64,000 nt of DNA, from the NCBI GenBank assembly GCA_024867545.1, contig JANFNE010000031.1:248001-312000 (forward strand). Reading direction: 5' to 3'. Position 1 is the stretch's first letter; every line of letters begins with the position of its first letter. The translations under genes and the position numbers were made by a program. Positions 21,346 through 33,799 of the stretch are shown here, one piece after another. The notes beneath the pieces were generated by a model. That model saw nothing but the letters and a program-made list of their open reading frames with translations, ran no database searches and was not told the origin of the DNA. This stretch comes from Phytopythium helicoides (Eukaryota > Oomycota > Peronosporomycetes > Pythiales > Pythiaceae).

Positions 21346-23970
21346 GTGGCACTCCATCATTCGCTAATGAGATGCAACGAGCCAATGACAACGGCTGATA
21401 AATACCACAGGCTGGCAAGTTGCTTCGCTCAAACAGACACAAACACATCTGATGAATCAGTTTGGTATTCGCTTTCATGTGAGGAAGAGGTGTACTTATT
21501 TTCAGCAAACCTGATGCCGTTTGAACGTGTGGAGTTCGGCCTACTCTCGTTCGCAGCTAGCTGGCTAATAATCCTCGCAGTCCACACTGCAGCTGCTGCG
21601 TACTGTATCGTGGTCACAGTCTTCTACTGGAGGCTCCACGACTAATATCTGAAATACTTCCTTGAGCACTTCAACATCGGGATGAACATTAAGCACTATC
21701 AAACAATTGCTCTAGTCCACTTCGCATGCGCCATCCCCCACAGCATATGCTTGGTTTTCATCTTGGGTAGCTCGCTGGCCCAACAAAGACTGAGCTTTTG
21801 GTTTGCGTTACCGACTGGAAGTACTCGGTCTTCAACCTCGCGGTTTTCATCATCTACCTTCCAGCGTGTTACATCGTCGACGCTCAACCGTGTAGCGGCT
21901 ATCCACTCTTTCTGGAAGAGAGCTCGTGCATCAATTGCTACAACACGAACAGCTAGAAGCACGTTTCTATTTATCAAGACTGGTTACTTCGTAATAGATC
22001 GCGTCTTTGGTCACACAGGCTTACTGGGCGTCAACGGGAAACACTTTGACTCGATTCTCATCGTTCGTGAACTTGTCGAAATGACTTTACAATCCATTCA
22101 AGCATATAAGATGAGTCAATTACTTCCTCGAGTTGCAATCAACCAAATATACACGAATCTCATCATCATCAACTGCTGGATGACAGCTTTCATCCGCTTC
22201 AGGTTTGCGAAACGAGTGGCTTACGTGCGCTTTCTCAGTATTCTTTTCGATTGCGCACTCAATTTTATCGCCTCCATCGGCATCACGTTGACAATTGTGA
22301 GTTTTTATCTTAAGGATTATGACTGGACAATTGGAGGATTTCAAAACGAGCTTTGGATTCAAGACGTGTGGTCAACGCAAGCTCTAAGCGAGCTTCAGCT
22401 CGTGCTTATTGTGTCGTGGGCAGATCTGGGTACACGAATCGTGTTTGCAATTAGTATCATGAGCTCACTAGGAGATGTGAAATCGCTGCTCTCTCTCCGT
22501 CCGCGCCAAAATATGGTTCATTTAGCATCTACTGTGTCTCAAAGTGAAATGTCAACGCATGCACCGCATGAGACAAAGAAGAATACCATGATATCACCAG
22601 AACACATCAAATCCATGGTGCCTCACCAATCTCGAACAAACTTAGTCCGGTCAATTTCTTTCACAGTTCAAAAAGAAAATATGATAGGTTCGGCGCGCGA
22701 AGCGATACGATTTGCCTGCAATGACGACACCGACAATTTCAATCTAGGTGAAACTCTACAAAAGGCTCTTAACTCCAAATCGAAAACGACAGGTCTACCA
22801 AGTTCAGCAACGAAGATCTTTCACCAACGACTAGCAACGATATTCGCTTACATTCTTGTTGCATGGGGAATCATCCTCCTAGTACTCCACCTTCATGCTG
22901 CTTCATTACCCACTGTCGATCAATGCATCCTCCAAATTCGACCGTGGGGAGGAACCGTCCCCCACTGCTCACTTGTCCTACTCAATTGCTATCATCTCAA
23001 CATCGACGGGCACAAAGATCAAGTGGAAACACTATGGAGAGAATTCGGTCGCGGGACAGTCGAAAGAATCCTGATCCGTCACTGTCCACAACTGGAGATC
23101 CCTCCACTGTTCCAGGAATTTGAAGCTCTAACGGCACTCAAGATATACAACTCGACCATCTCCGAATGGAGCGCTGACGCCGCTGTCACGGGATCTTCTC
23201 ACCCTCGCATCGCGCTCGTGTACCTCATCCGCATGACACTTCCGAACGGCACTGTTCCTGAAGGCTTGTTATCCCTCTCGACGTCTTCCACATTGTTGGA
23301 GGTGACTTTTTGTGTGTCCAACTTGCGGGAACTGCCGGATGACTTGGACCAGCATTGGCCGAAGGGAGTCTCGATCAACATTGACTACAGTCAGCTGGTG
23401 TCCATTCCCGACTGCATAATTCGGCTGGAGCCTCTCTGGTTGTCGATGTACGGGAATTCATTCCATAGCATCCCGAGCGCACTGTTCGAGATTGAAGGCA
23501 TGACGGATCTGAATATTGGTGGATCCTTGATCCAAGCATTGCCAGAACACGTAACATCCGCTGTCGAGTACGTTGGATACGTGTTCATCGCCAACACGTC
23601 GCTTTCGTACTTCCCGTCTTGGATCGATCCTATCATCGAACGTGCCACCTTAGATGATTTACCTTCATTGTATGTGGCAGAAACACCGTACTGCAGTGCC
23701 TGGGAACGCGTGTTGAGCGGATCGACGAGCGAGTTGGAGGGAATTCCGGTGTCCAAGTCACTGCTCATGGATGTGAAGGAACACCGAGAAGATATCAACA
23801 TTCATTTGACGTGTGATCCATACTGTGCGCAACCCTTTTACCCGCTTGTTGTTGATGATGACGCCGCTGCGATCGTCCTTCGACCTGAAGATAAATTCCC
23901 GAGCAATAGTATATATTCAGGAGTGAGTGAATACACGTTGCCACCTTCTACAAGTAACATCGATTGCTGA
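21346..23970 (+). CDS. Oomycete multi-TM leucine-rich-repeat protein, in-frame stop
   Basis: The long frame 21682-23970 encodes hydrophobic segments (IALVHFACAIPHSICLVFIL; FDCALNFIASIGITLTIVSF; LQLVLIVSWADLGTRIVFAI; LATIFAYILVAWGIILLVLH), then a Cys-bearing linker and about six degenerate leucine-rich repeats (for example LEIPPLFQEFEALTALKI, LRELPDDLDQHWP, IPSALFEIEGMTDLNIGG), ending with a Cys-containing tail. The upstream part, 21346-21645, is in the same frame and holds another TM segment (LLSFAASWLIILAVHTAAAAYC). A single TAA at 21643 separates it from YLKYFLEHFNIGMNI, which continues naturally. This matches a large oomycete membrane/LRR family of unknown function. Another frame at 21813-21955 also encodes a TM-like stretch, so the N-terminal third may be damaged. 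Confidence 0.6.
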
Positions 23971-25516
23971 ATTATTCTCCCGATCGAAGATCACTGAAAG
24001 CTCATCCTCACGGTCTGGTACTCCAAGTATGATACAACTCAAAGTTGAGCACGTCAAGATTTCCATTTGGTTCAAGTGCAAGCTACAAATTAAGATGAAC
24101 ATTTTCAGCATACTCCAACCCCGAGACTGTTGTGCACACCAAGCATCTTGTTTGTTATGCTCGAAGCTATTTTCAGGGAGGAAGGTGCATCTTCAGTTTG
24201 CCAAATTTGCTGCGATGCAACTACTTTGGAGATGCTCAATTTGCTAGACCAGCAGCTTTGCCTTCCTCTACAACTACAATCCGAAGACTGGGACTTACCA
24301 AACGTTGTAGCTGCGGGTTTGACCAAGAACCATAAGTTCTCCCCTCAGTGACGCAGTGAAGCTAAGCGGAAACAACGTCAAAAGCACAAGGAAACTACTT
24401 GCCCAACTTGTATTACGAAGTGGCGGTATTGACGACACTAAGCTACAAGTGACTCCGCACTGGGAAACTCCACGTTTTGTTGGGCCGCTTGATGGCCCGA
24501 AGGGTTTGTCATAGAACCATCGAAAGACGCCTGTGCGTGGCTAGATTTACCGGATGATGTAGTGCCTCCAGCTGCACTAGTGAGCACACCGTCTCAGCCA
24601 CCTTGTTTGCCAGAAATCATCACGTTCTATTGTTGGTGTGAGTCCTCGTGTGGCTCCACGAACGAGTGCTCAAGCCGACAGATCCCCATCACACTGACGA
24701 GATGGCGTTGCAGGAGTGTGAGGCTGCCATCACGAAGCTGTAACAGCTTTCAACGCCACAACCACATTTGCAAAGCCAAAAGAACTTGAAGGCGAGGCAA
24801 CAACGCGTTTCGAGCGGGCTTACAAGACAGAGGAACGAGGCATCGCAGACATGATGGAGTCATCAACCCCGAAGGTGTTTTCATTGCACCGAACTCGACA
24901 CGCACTCCCCCACTATCATTCCGCCGCCCCATGAGGCCATTTCGACTAGCGTGTCAAAGCGGATCCCTGCTTTTTACTGGATCTTCCTTCAGCTTCAACA
25001 ACACCCTGAGACTGCTGGAGTCACATCTTTCGCTGGATCTGCAAGGCTCAACACCCTGATGAATTCGACTGCTGGAGTCACACATCACATCACGCGTATC
25101 ATTCGCTGGATCTTCCCTGCGGGCACCACCACCGAATTCCATACTGGCGAGGTCCATGCGTCTTCCTCTCTCGCTTTTTGTATACTGTCAGTAGCGCCTC
25201 GTAGCGACCTTCACTCGCGCGTCTAATCGCGTAAACCTCCGCACTTGTCGTGCTGTGATTGGCTGAATCCTCACTTTGGGCGACGAGGCGGGGGGAGAAA
25301 CCGACCACCATTCCTTGGTGTTTAAAACACCCTTATCCCCCGTGATTCGTACTTATTATATCGCATACAAACGCCAAGCTTTTTCTCGCACGACGGGGGA
25401 AAAAGGGAGAGTGAAGGAGGGAAAATGTTGGTTGGAGTTGCCTCAGTCGAGAAAGTCCAAGCCAAGAGCAACCAACCGGCGTCTGCATGAGCCTCGTGGC
25501 GCGGCGAGCAGGAGAA
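23971..25516. other. Region without a convincing gene; possible decayed sequence
   Basis: Only short frames occur. Scattered peptide-like pieces (for example 24130-24351, with SVCQICCDATTLEMLNLL) suggest eroded coding DNA, but no family is recognisable. The last 250 bases before 25517 are the presumed promoter and leader of the zinc-finger gene. Confidence 0.4.
24996..25116. repeat. Imperfect direct repeat, two copies
   Basis: Two tandem copies share CAACACCCTGA, GACTGCTGGAGTCACA and TTCGCTGGATCT in the same order. The second copy carries small insertions. It may be a local duplication or the trace of a decayed element. Confidence 0.6.
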
Positions 25517-26811
25517 ATGAGCAGCGGGGCGGCGCACAAGCGCCAGCGGCTGAACGACGCGGGCGCGGCGGCCGCGGTGGACGCGGGAGGAGGCGGAGAG
25601 GGAGAGGCGGCGGCGGCGGCGCACAAGGCCGCGGGCTGGGCGGCATGGCGCTCACGCTGCAGAAGGACGCGAGCTGGTCGACGATGCTGGGCGACGTCGA
25701 CAGCTTCGGCGGGCTCGGGCCCATCCCGTCCATGACGGCCGTGCTCGAGAAGCGCACGTCCAGCCAGTTCTCCATCAGCTCGCTGCTGCCCTCGGCTGTC
25801 AGCGTGAATGCCTCGAGCGGCGCAGAGGCTAGCGCGGCCTCGGCAGGAGCCGAGGCTGCCGCGTCCATTGAAGGCTCTGGAGGGAACCAAAAGTTCATGG
25901 ACGCAGCCACGGGGGAGTACATGTACCCAGAGAACGTCAAGCCCATGACCTTCTACGAGAAGCAGCGACTCGTGCAGAAGATCACGCTGCTGCCCAGCCA
26001 GTACCTGCGCGGACTGATGGACGTGATCAGCAAGTACCAGCCGGACACCGTGCGCCAGATTGACGACGACGGGTACGCGTTCGACCTTGGACAGATGAAC
26101 GAGAACACGGTGTGGGCCATCAGCGACTACGTCAAGGAATCGATGATCGAGCTTGATGGGTACATCAAGTCGATCACGTCCAACGGTATCACACCCGACG
26201 ACCGTTCTGCCAGCGCGGCTGTGGCAGCGCAGGGAGGCGTGCTAAACGCGAGCGGCGTGCGGCAGCTCACCAACGAGCTGGCGCTCAGCTCGGCCAAGAT
26301 CTCGGCCATCCAGGCCAACGAGAACCAAAATAAGTTTATGGAGCAGGTCGAGATGTACTCTAAGCCCAAGGTGACCAAGTCGCGCGTCAAGCCGTCCAAG
26401 AAGCACGAGTGCCCGACGTGCAGCAAGCAGTTCCGCGGACGCTCCGAGCTACAAAACCACATTCGTACGCACACGGGCGAGAAGCCACTCAAGTGCTCGT
26501 ACGCCGGGTGCACCAAGCGGTACGCGCACTCATCCAACCTGCGCGCCCATGAGCGCACTCACGCTGGTGTCAAGCCGTACGCATGTCACTACGACGGCTG
26601 TGGCAAGAGCTTCGCTCACTCCGTATCGCTCAAAGAGCACATTTGGATGCACGCGGGCTTCCAGCCGTACGTGTGTCCCTACGAAGGTTGCGAGAAGCGG
26701 TTTACGCAAGTGTCTAACTTTGCGCGCCACAAAAAGACCCATGAGAAGGAGGAGCGTTCCGGTGGCTCCAAAAGTAATGCACCAGCGGATTCGGTCGACA
26801 GCGACAATTGA
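25517..26811 (+). CDS. NET-domain plus four C2H2 zinc-finger protein
   Basis: Start probably MSSGAAHKRQRLND at 25517. That frame must change once, in an Ala/Gly-coding GC tract before 25645, to join the main frame; otherwise the start is MALTLQKDASW at 25645. Domain order: Ala/Gly-rich N-terminus; a NET (extra-terminal) domain KPMTFYEKQRLVQKITLLPS to WAISDYVKESM (about residues 135-205); a linker; then four C2H2 fingers of the GLI/YY1 style (CPTCSKQF..., CSYAGCTKRY..., CHYDGCGKSF..., CPYEGCEKRF...) with TGEKP-type linkers; and a short acidic Ser-rich end. NET domains normally sit in BET bromodomain proteins and bind transcription factors. Here no bromodomain is present, so this is probably a sequence-specific transcription regulator with its own NET docking module. 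Confidence 0.85.
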
Positions 26812-27597
26812 CGCGACACATGTGCATACACACATGAAGTTTATCGTATGGGGTCAGCGAGCGGGAAGGCAGTGTAATAACAACGAGTAGGATTCTTTGA
26901 ACATGCAATGGCTGCGTGGATATTTCGTTGTTGGCTTTGCTTGGTCGCATTGCGATCGATGTGGAAGGGTGCAACACACCTCGGAGTGTATGTTCAAGTT
27001 GAAGCAATGGGAATGTTGATCCGATCATCAATCTCCAGCTTCGCGTGGATGCATTGGAATTGCTGACGAAGAAAGTCTGCTTTGCCTTTTCTGCAGCCAT
27101 GAGCATTGGTCAAGATTCAAGGGCAGTGCGAAATATGCATCAACGACACACCATACTGATAGCTTTGCGGTTTCAAATGTATTTTCTATCTCTTGGACAA
27201 AGGTTTATGGCTAGATAACAATAACAACATTTGATGGCAAAATGCTCTGATTAGGATCTTGCGCATGATGGTTGGTACTGTATCCAAAGAACTTGAGATG
27301 ATGTGGGATTGTGCATTTTATTCCGTAGCAAGAATAAATAAGAATAAATAGGAAGTGGGGAGGTGAAGGTGTCTATCTCTATCGCCAAGACAGGATCTGA
27401 TGTCATCAGCCTTTTTCAAACGGCTTCATTCAGCGGTGGATTCGAAGTTCTCCTGCCAAAAAAAGCTTGCTTGTGCCAGAAACAGCACGATGACGATTGT
27501 GATCCATTCATTGGCTGCTAAATTGCTCACAGGACCGAAGGACAAATTTTCTCTGGAAGCTCATCGTGGAAACGTCATTCCACTTCTTCGGGGCACC
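26812..27597. other. Intergenic region between zinc-finger and GPCR-B genes
   Basis: No gene recognised. It contains a 10-bp tandem doublet (AGAATAAATA twice, 27331-27350) and is otherwise AT-richer untranslated/promoter DNA. Confidence 0.5.
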
Positions 27598-30375
27598 ATG
27601 TGCCGCGCTTGGTATATCCTCTCGTTCATGTTAGCAGCTTGCGAAGCTGTGTACTACGCTCCGAACGCCTTCCTGGGCACCTGCCTCACAGCTGAATGGG
27701 TTGGGGAAATGGAGTCCGAACTCGAAATATCTGCTTCAGAGCGTGATTCAATAACTGGACAACTGCTTCATCCGTTCCTCCACCCAGCACTACCAGCTCC
27801 TCGCTATACAGTACGAGCACGCTTGTCATTCATCAATGATTTGGGTCGTATTCTGATCTTCACATAGGTTACAGACCCTCGGACGGCCAGCGAAATGGTC
27901 TACAACCCTTCATGCGTCCCAAGCGCCGACAAAGTTTTCGGCCCGGACGCAGTCGTTGATCAAACTACTGGCGCAGTTATTTCGATCGGCCATGTTGCGG
28001 GATCTGTTGTGGTTGAGCTCAACGAAGGAGCTGCTCACCGCATGAACACTCTTATCTTTGCTATTGTTGCAGCCGAGTTGATTGGACTCAACGTGACAAT
28101 CTACTCTACCTCTGGATCCGTCGATATTGCGAAGCGCCTGCCCATGGATGCTTTGTGCACACCGGTCAACCTCAACGCAGCTGTATCTACTCGCGTCGCG
28201 TTTTCCAACAATTCGTGGATGGGAGTAGGCGATAGTGGAAATCGCAATATCCAAGGCATCTATACCACCAACACTTTTGTCGCCGATGGTCAAGACCCAA
28301 CCAAATTCTCCACAACCTTCGATGCCGATTTCTGGCGAGGCTACGTCAACAACGAAGACCTCATTTCCGAACTCGCTTTCTCAAATCTCAATGATTCCCA
28401 ATATTTTCCACCTACTACCACCTACTGCAACGACGGTGAGTACGGATGTTTCCATCATTGCCAACGCATGTACGCTTGCACACTTCGTGAGCAGGAGGGT
28501 AAAGAATGTCTTGTTATAGTGGCCACACAACCTACTTCCACACGGTACTACTGGCCAGCTTTGATTTCGAATCTCAATATTCCAGCGTACATGTGTTTCC
28601 TTGGTCGCAAAGGTATGCAAAACTATATACTCGAAATGCATAGACAAAGAAAAGGAGTTCTGTTCTATCTCAACTACCCAGACGAATTTACAGCAAGGTA
28701 TCCAGGAGTATTCACGCGTGTGTCCATGCCGAAAGGTACAGCCAAACAGAGTGCGATGAACACTGCTACTTTTGGGGAAAACGGATACGGCCAACCCACC
28801 AACAACCCCGTGTCCGTTGACCGATTCGATGATACCAACCAGAAGATAATGTCCATGAATTTTTTCACAGAACAAGCGAACACACCAGCCACCAACGTGT
28901 TCTCACGCATCCGCATCCCCGATGCAGACTTCGAGAACATCCTGAGTCGCTACATCACCATCACCAATGACTCTACCTCCAGCAACATTGCAGACCCATA
29001 CTTTGAGTCAGCCTGCGGGTGGATGCGCGAGAATTACGATATGTGGAAGGACTGGATGGTGGTACTACCATTGTGCACAATTCAAGATCACATGAACCGC
29101 CTCATGAGCGGATGTACGAATGACTCAAGTACTACTCGCGAGGTCGAATTTGAGTGGAAAGTGGCGGATCCAACTAATGCATCGAGACCATATGTATGCG
29201 ACGGCGGCGTGATGGAGCTGCCAAGTATATTTCGATCGAGTCGGTCGTGCGAATGGTTGAACGAAAACTTGGACACGTGGGTTGACTGGATCGCAGCAAA
29301 GCCAGCGTGTGATTCGTCCTTCTATACATACCACGTGAGCGAGTGCAGAGCTGACAGTATGCGCGAGATCAAGTTTTCGTGGCTGTTGCCTGACCCGGAT
29401 GATAAGTCCTCTTCGCTCGAGTGCTCTGGCTCGTTACCTGCCACTATACGCATCCACTGCGACTATATGCCCGTGATGTCAACGAACTATCTGGCGGTCG
29501 CAATCCTCGTGTGGATCTTGTTAGGTATCATCATCGTGTCGATGGTGCTCGTGGCAAAATATCGCGAGGTGGCGATCGTGCGTCGATCTCAATTCGAGTT
29601 TCTGGAGCTCATGTTGATCGGCGCAGCGTTTGTATGCATAGCAATTCTCATCTATGCTGGCGAGCCGACGGACGCCGTGTGTGCGTCGCGTCCAGTAATG
29701 TTGTCACTTGGCTTCACGCTCGTATTCGGATCGCTCGTGGTCAAGACGTTACGCGTGTACCTAATCTTCAACACGAAGAAGCTGAAACGCGTGGTACTCC
29801 CGACCCGCACCATGCTCAAGTACATGGGTGGATTTGTTCTGGTGGACGTTGCTGTGCTCGCAACGTGGTTCATCGTCGATTTCCCATCCAAAACGACAAC
29901 TGTGGACGTAGTGGAGCAGGTATCGAGTGCCGTGGTGGTGTACACGTCGGTGTGTTCGTCGTCGGGGTTCCTTTTCAGCGCGATGTTGCTGTTCTACAAG
30001 GCAATCTTGCTCACATCTGGTCTCTACCTATCCTTTCAGGTACGGAATTTGTCGTCAGACTTCCAGGAAGCGGTGTGGATCTTTGGTTCATCGGTAGTGG
30101 TGGCTGTGGCGAGCGTGATGTTATTGCCACTGGCGTATTTGGTTCCGCTGGATGCGTCGGTGTTCTACATGTTCTTTGCCGGGGTGTTGTGGTTCGCAAC
30201 GGCTGCGGTTGTTGGTTTGATGCTACTGCCAAAGTTTTTACGTCATCGAGAATTGATAGCAAGCATCTTGAGCAGCAATTTGACGTCCACGCAGGATGTC
30301 CATGAGAGTAATCATACTACGGATGGTAACTTCAGTCGTACCATCACGTCCATGCGAAGAGCTCAAAGACGGTGA
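27598..30375 (+). CDS. Class C GPCR-like receptor (GPCR-B)
   Basis: Exon 1 is 27598-27810 (71 codons: MCRAWYILSFMLAACEAVYYAPNAFLGTC, a signal peptide and conserved start). The intron is 27811-27867 (GTACGA to CATAG) and exon 2 is 27868-30375; 906 residues. The ectodomain (about 35-515) is Cys- and sequon-rich with an OpuAC-like GHVAGSVVVELNEGAAHR region and the conserved blocks LISNLNIPAY, LFYLNYPDEF and TFGENGYGQPTNNP. Seven TM segments of the 7tm_3 type follow from about residue 530 (LAVAILVWILLGIIIVSMVL to VGLMLLPKFLRHR), with a short basic cytoplasmic tail. The frame is intact. It faces its paralogue GPCR-C tail to tail, 221 bp apart, and shares long identical blocks with it. Confidence 0.88.
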
Positions 30376-30596
30376 ATACGTCGAAACATGGATGCCATGT
30401 TGAAAGCGACAAGAACGAAAATCGTTCGGACGTTAAAGGACCAGTACCATCGCTTCTTCCACCTTCGCCACCCGCAGAGATATGATATAGAAAATTATAG
30501 TCGTTGCAGTAGTGATGAAAGGTGACCTAGCGCACAGTTATCCATGACACATAGACTATGAATGGTAATAGCTACGTCGGTCAATCGACCGAACAT

Positions 30597-33504
30597 TTAC
30601 AAGTGCCTTAAGGACTTTGCATGCTCAGGGTTTGCATGGTATCGGTCTTGATGACAATTCGCCAATGCGGTATCAGCACTTGTGATGTTGTCATCATTGC
30701 CAACCGCGACTCGTGATCCGCATTTCAATGGATCACTCGCCTTAAGTGCACTATCGCTTCCACTTGCAGGAAACGATGATGAAGTACTCGAGGTCAGTGA
30801 ACTCTGGTCCCGATGACGTAAAAACTTTGGCAGCAACATCAAACCAACAACCGCAGCCGTTGCGACCCACAACACCCCAGCGAAGAACATGTAGAACACC
30901 GACGCATCCAGCGGAACCAAATACGCTAGTGGCAACAACATCACGCTCGCCACAGCCACCACCACCGATGAACCAAAGATCCACACCGCTTCCTGGAAGT
31001 CTGACGACAAATTCCGTACCTGAAAGGATAGGTAGAGACCAGATGTGAGCAAGATTGCCTTGTAGAATAGCAACATCGCGCTGAAAAGGAACCCCGACGA
31101 CGAACACACCGACGTGTGCACCACCACAGCACTCGATACCTGCTCTACCACGTCCACAGTGGTCGTTTTGGATGGGAAATTGACGATGAACCACGTTGCG
31201 AGCACAACAACGTCCACCAGAACAAATCCACCCATGTACTTGAGCATGGTGCGGGTCGGGAGTACCACGCGTTTCAGCTTCTTCGTATTGAAGATTCGGT
31301 ACACGCGTAACGTCTTGACCACGAGCGATCCGAATACGAGCGTGAAGCCAAGTGACAGCATTACCGGACGCGACGCGCACACGGCGTCCGTCGGCTCGCC
31401 AGCATAGATGAGAATTGCGATGCATACAAACGCTGCGCCGATCAACATGAGCTCCAGAAACTCGAACTGAGATCGACGCACGATCGCTACCTCGCGATAT
31501 TTTGCCACGAGCACCATTGACACAATGATGATACCTAACAAGATCCACACAAGGACTGCGACCACCAGATAGTTCGTTGACATCACGGGCATATAGTCGC
31601 AGTGGATGCGTACAGTGGCAGGTAACGAACCGGAGCACTCGAGCGAAGAGGACTTGTCATCCAGGTCAGGCAACAGCCACGAAAACTTGATCTCGCGCAT
31701 ACTGTCAGCTCCGCACTCGCTCACGTGGTATGTATAGAAAGACGAATCGCACGCTGGCTTTGCTGCGATCCAGTCAACCCACGTGTCCAAGTTTTCGCTC
31801 AACCACTCGCACGACCGACTCGATCGGAATATACTCGGCAGCTCCATCACGCCACCGTCGCATACATATGGTCTCGATGCATTTGTTGGATCCGCCACTT
31901 TCCACTCAAATACGACCTCGCGAGTAGTACTTGAGCCATTCGTACATCCGCTCATGAGGCGGTTCATGTGATCTTGAATTGTGCACAATGGTAGTGCCAC
32001 CATCCAGTCCTTCCACATATCGTAGTTCTCGCGCATCCATCCGCAGGCTGACTCAAAGTATGGGTCTGCAATGTTACTGGAGGTCGAGTCATTGGTGATG
32101 GTGATGTAGCGACTCAGGATGTTCTCGAAGTCTGCATCGGGGATGCGGATGCGTGAGAACACGTTGGTGGCTGGTGTGTTCGCCTGTTCTGTGAAAAAGT
32201 TCATAGACATGATCTTCTGATTGACGTCATCTAGTTGATCAACGTGCATTGGGTTATTTGTTGGCTGGCCGTACCCATTCTCTCCGAATGCCGTCGTACT
32301 CATTGCGATTTCTTTTGCCGTGCCTTTCGGCATGGACACACGAGTGAATACCCCTGGATACCTTGAAGTGAGCTCGTCTGGGTAGTTGAGGTAAAACAGA
32401 ACTCCTTTTCCTTGTTCATATTTCTCAAGAACGAATCTTTGCAAAGCATTGCGGCCAATATAGCACATGTACGCTGGAATGTTGAGATTCGAAATCAAAG
32501 CTGGCCAGTTGTAGTTTGTAGATTTTGGTTGCGTTGCTAATATAACAAGGCATTCTTTACCCTCCTGCTCACGAAGCGTGCAAGCGTACATGCGTTGGCA
32601 ATGATGGAAACATCCGTACTCACCGTCGTTGCAGTAGGTGGTAGTAGGTGGAAAATATTGGGAGTCATTGAGATTCGAGAAAGCGAGTTCGGAGATGAGG
32701 TCTTCGTTGCTGACGTAGCCTCGCCAGAAGTCGGCATCGAAGGTTGTGGAGAACTTGGTTGGGTCTTGACCATCGGCGACAAAAGTGTTGGTGGTATAGA
32801 TGCCTTGGATATTGCGATTGGCGACGTCACCCACAGATTTCCACGAGCTGCTGTTTGAGAATGCTACTCGGGATGATGCTGCTATATTGGCATTCACAGG
32901 TGTACAAGCAACTGACATCGGGAACCTCTTGGAAATGTCGACTGCTCCAGGAGTGTAGTAGATGGTTATGTTGAATCCAACAAGTTCGCGGAGTACGATA
33001 CTGGCAATCATGGTTTTGAGACGATGTACTCCACCTTCGTTCATGCCAAGGACGATCGATCCATTTACATAACCGATTGACTCAACAATACCAGTTTCAG
33101 GATCTACAACCGCACCAGGTCCATAAACAGTGTCTGTGCTTGGAAAACACGTAGGAGAGTAGACATTCGGGCTAGCTGTTCGGTTGTCTACTAGCTAATG
33201 GACATACAGCAGCAGCAGCAGCAACAACAACAACATAAACATTCAATTAGTTTAGGTGGATTGCAAGTGAGTGTGTCATCATGCTCCGTACAGAATAGCG
33301 GGGACTTGGAAGCGCAGCACGAAGAAATGGCTGAAGTAGCTGACCGGTGGACGGGTCTCTGTCAGACGCTGACACACCAAGCTCCACTTCCACTCTTCGC
33401 ACCCAGTCTTCAGAGAGGCAGGTGCCGAGGAAGGCGTTAGGCGCATAGACAGCAGCGCTGACTGTTTTCGCAGCGAGGTAAATCGACCACCAGATGAGCC
33501 ACAT
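30597..33504 (-). CDS. Class C GPCR-like receptor (GPCR-C)
   Basis: Exon 1 is 33504-33292 (71 codons, MWLIWWSIYLAAKTVSAAVYAPN, a signal peptide). The intron is 33291-33195 (GTACGG to ATTAG) and contains a CAG/CAA repeat. Exon 2 is 33194-30597, starting LVDNRTASPNVYSP; 936 residues. Same architecture as GPCR-B: OpuAC-like ectodomain, Cys-rich membrane-proximal part with KPACDSSFYTY, and a seven-segment 7tm_3 domain. The TM domain is almost identical to that of GPCR-B. The N-terminal ectodomain and the cytoplasmic tail (Ser/Thr-rich, ending HAKSLRHL) differ. The frame is intact, so it is probably a functional receptor of unknown ligand. Confidence 0.88.
33207..33233. repeat. (CAG)5(CAA)4 microsatellite in GPCR-C intron
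   Basis: Five CAG then four CAA units on the + strand, inside the only intron of GPCR-C. Read on the gene strand it is a TTG/CTG pyrimidine-containing tract just after the splice acceptor side of the intron centre. Confidence 0.85.
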
Positions 33505-33799
33505 CTCGTGATGATCTAAGCCAACTCAAACCCTGGCGGCTGGGAATCCCTGCAGGCTGCAAGCCCTTGGATTGCTGTGTGATCTTCACTGGCGATTTTG
33601 GAATACGCAGAGCACAACCCAAAGCTGCACCGCAGGACGACAGTGTTGGAACGAACGTCCATTCCAGGCATACAGCGCAATCAAAACGGACCGGACTCTG
33701 CGAAGTGACGAAGCGTAACTGACAGCTAAAGGTGGCACAGTTATCCCACAATTCGGAGAAGTCACGCGAACGCTCATGCGAACTCAAATCGATGCACGG

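Noticed and set aside
21813..21955. Separate small membrane protein
   Set aside because: No start codon context, and it lies within the LRR gene; more likely part of a damaged N-terminus.
24996..25116. CRISPR-like repeat
   Set aside because: Only two imperfect copies without regular spacers; eukaryotic context.
30376..30596. Possible small gene between the convergent GPCRs
   Set aside because: Only 221 bases, AT-rich, no frame of note; best read as shared 3' UTR.
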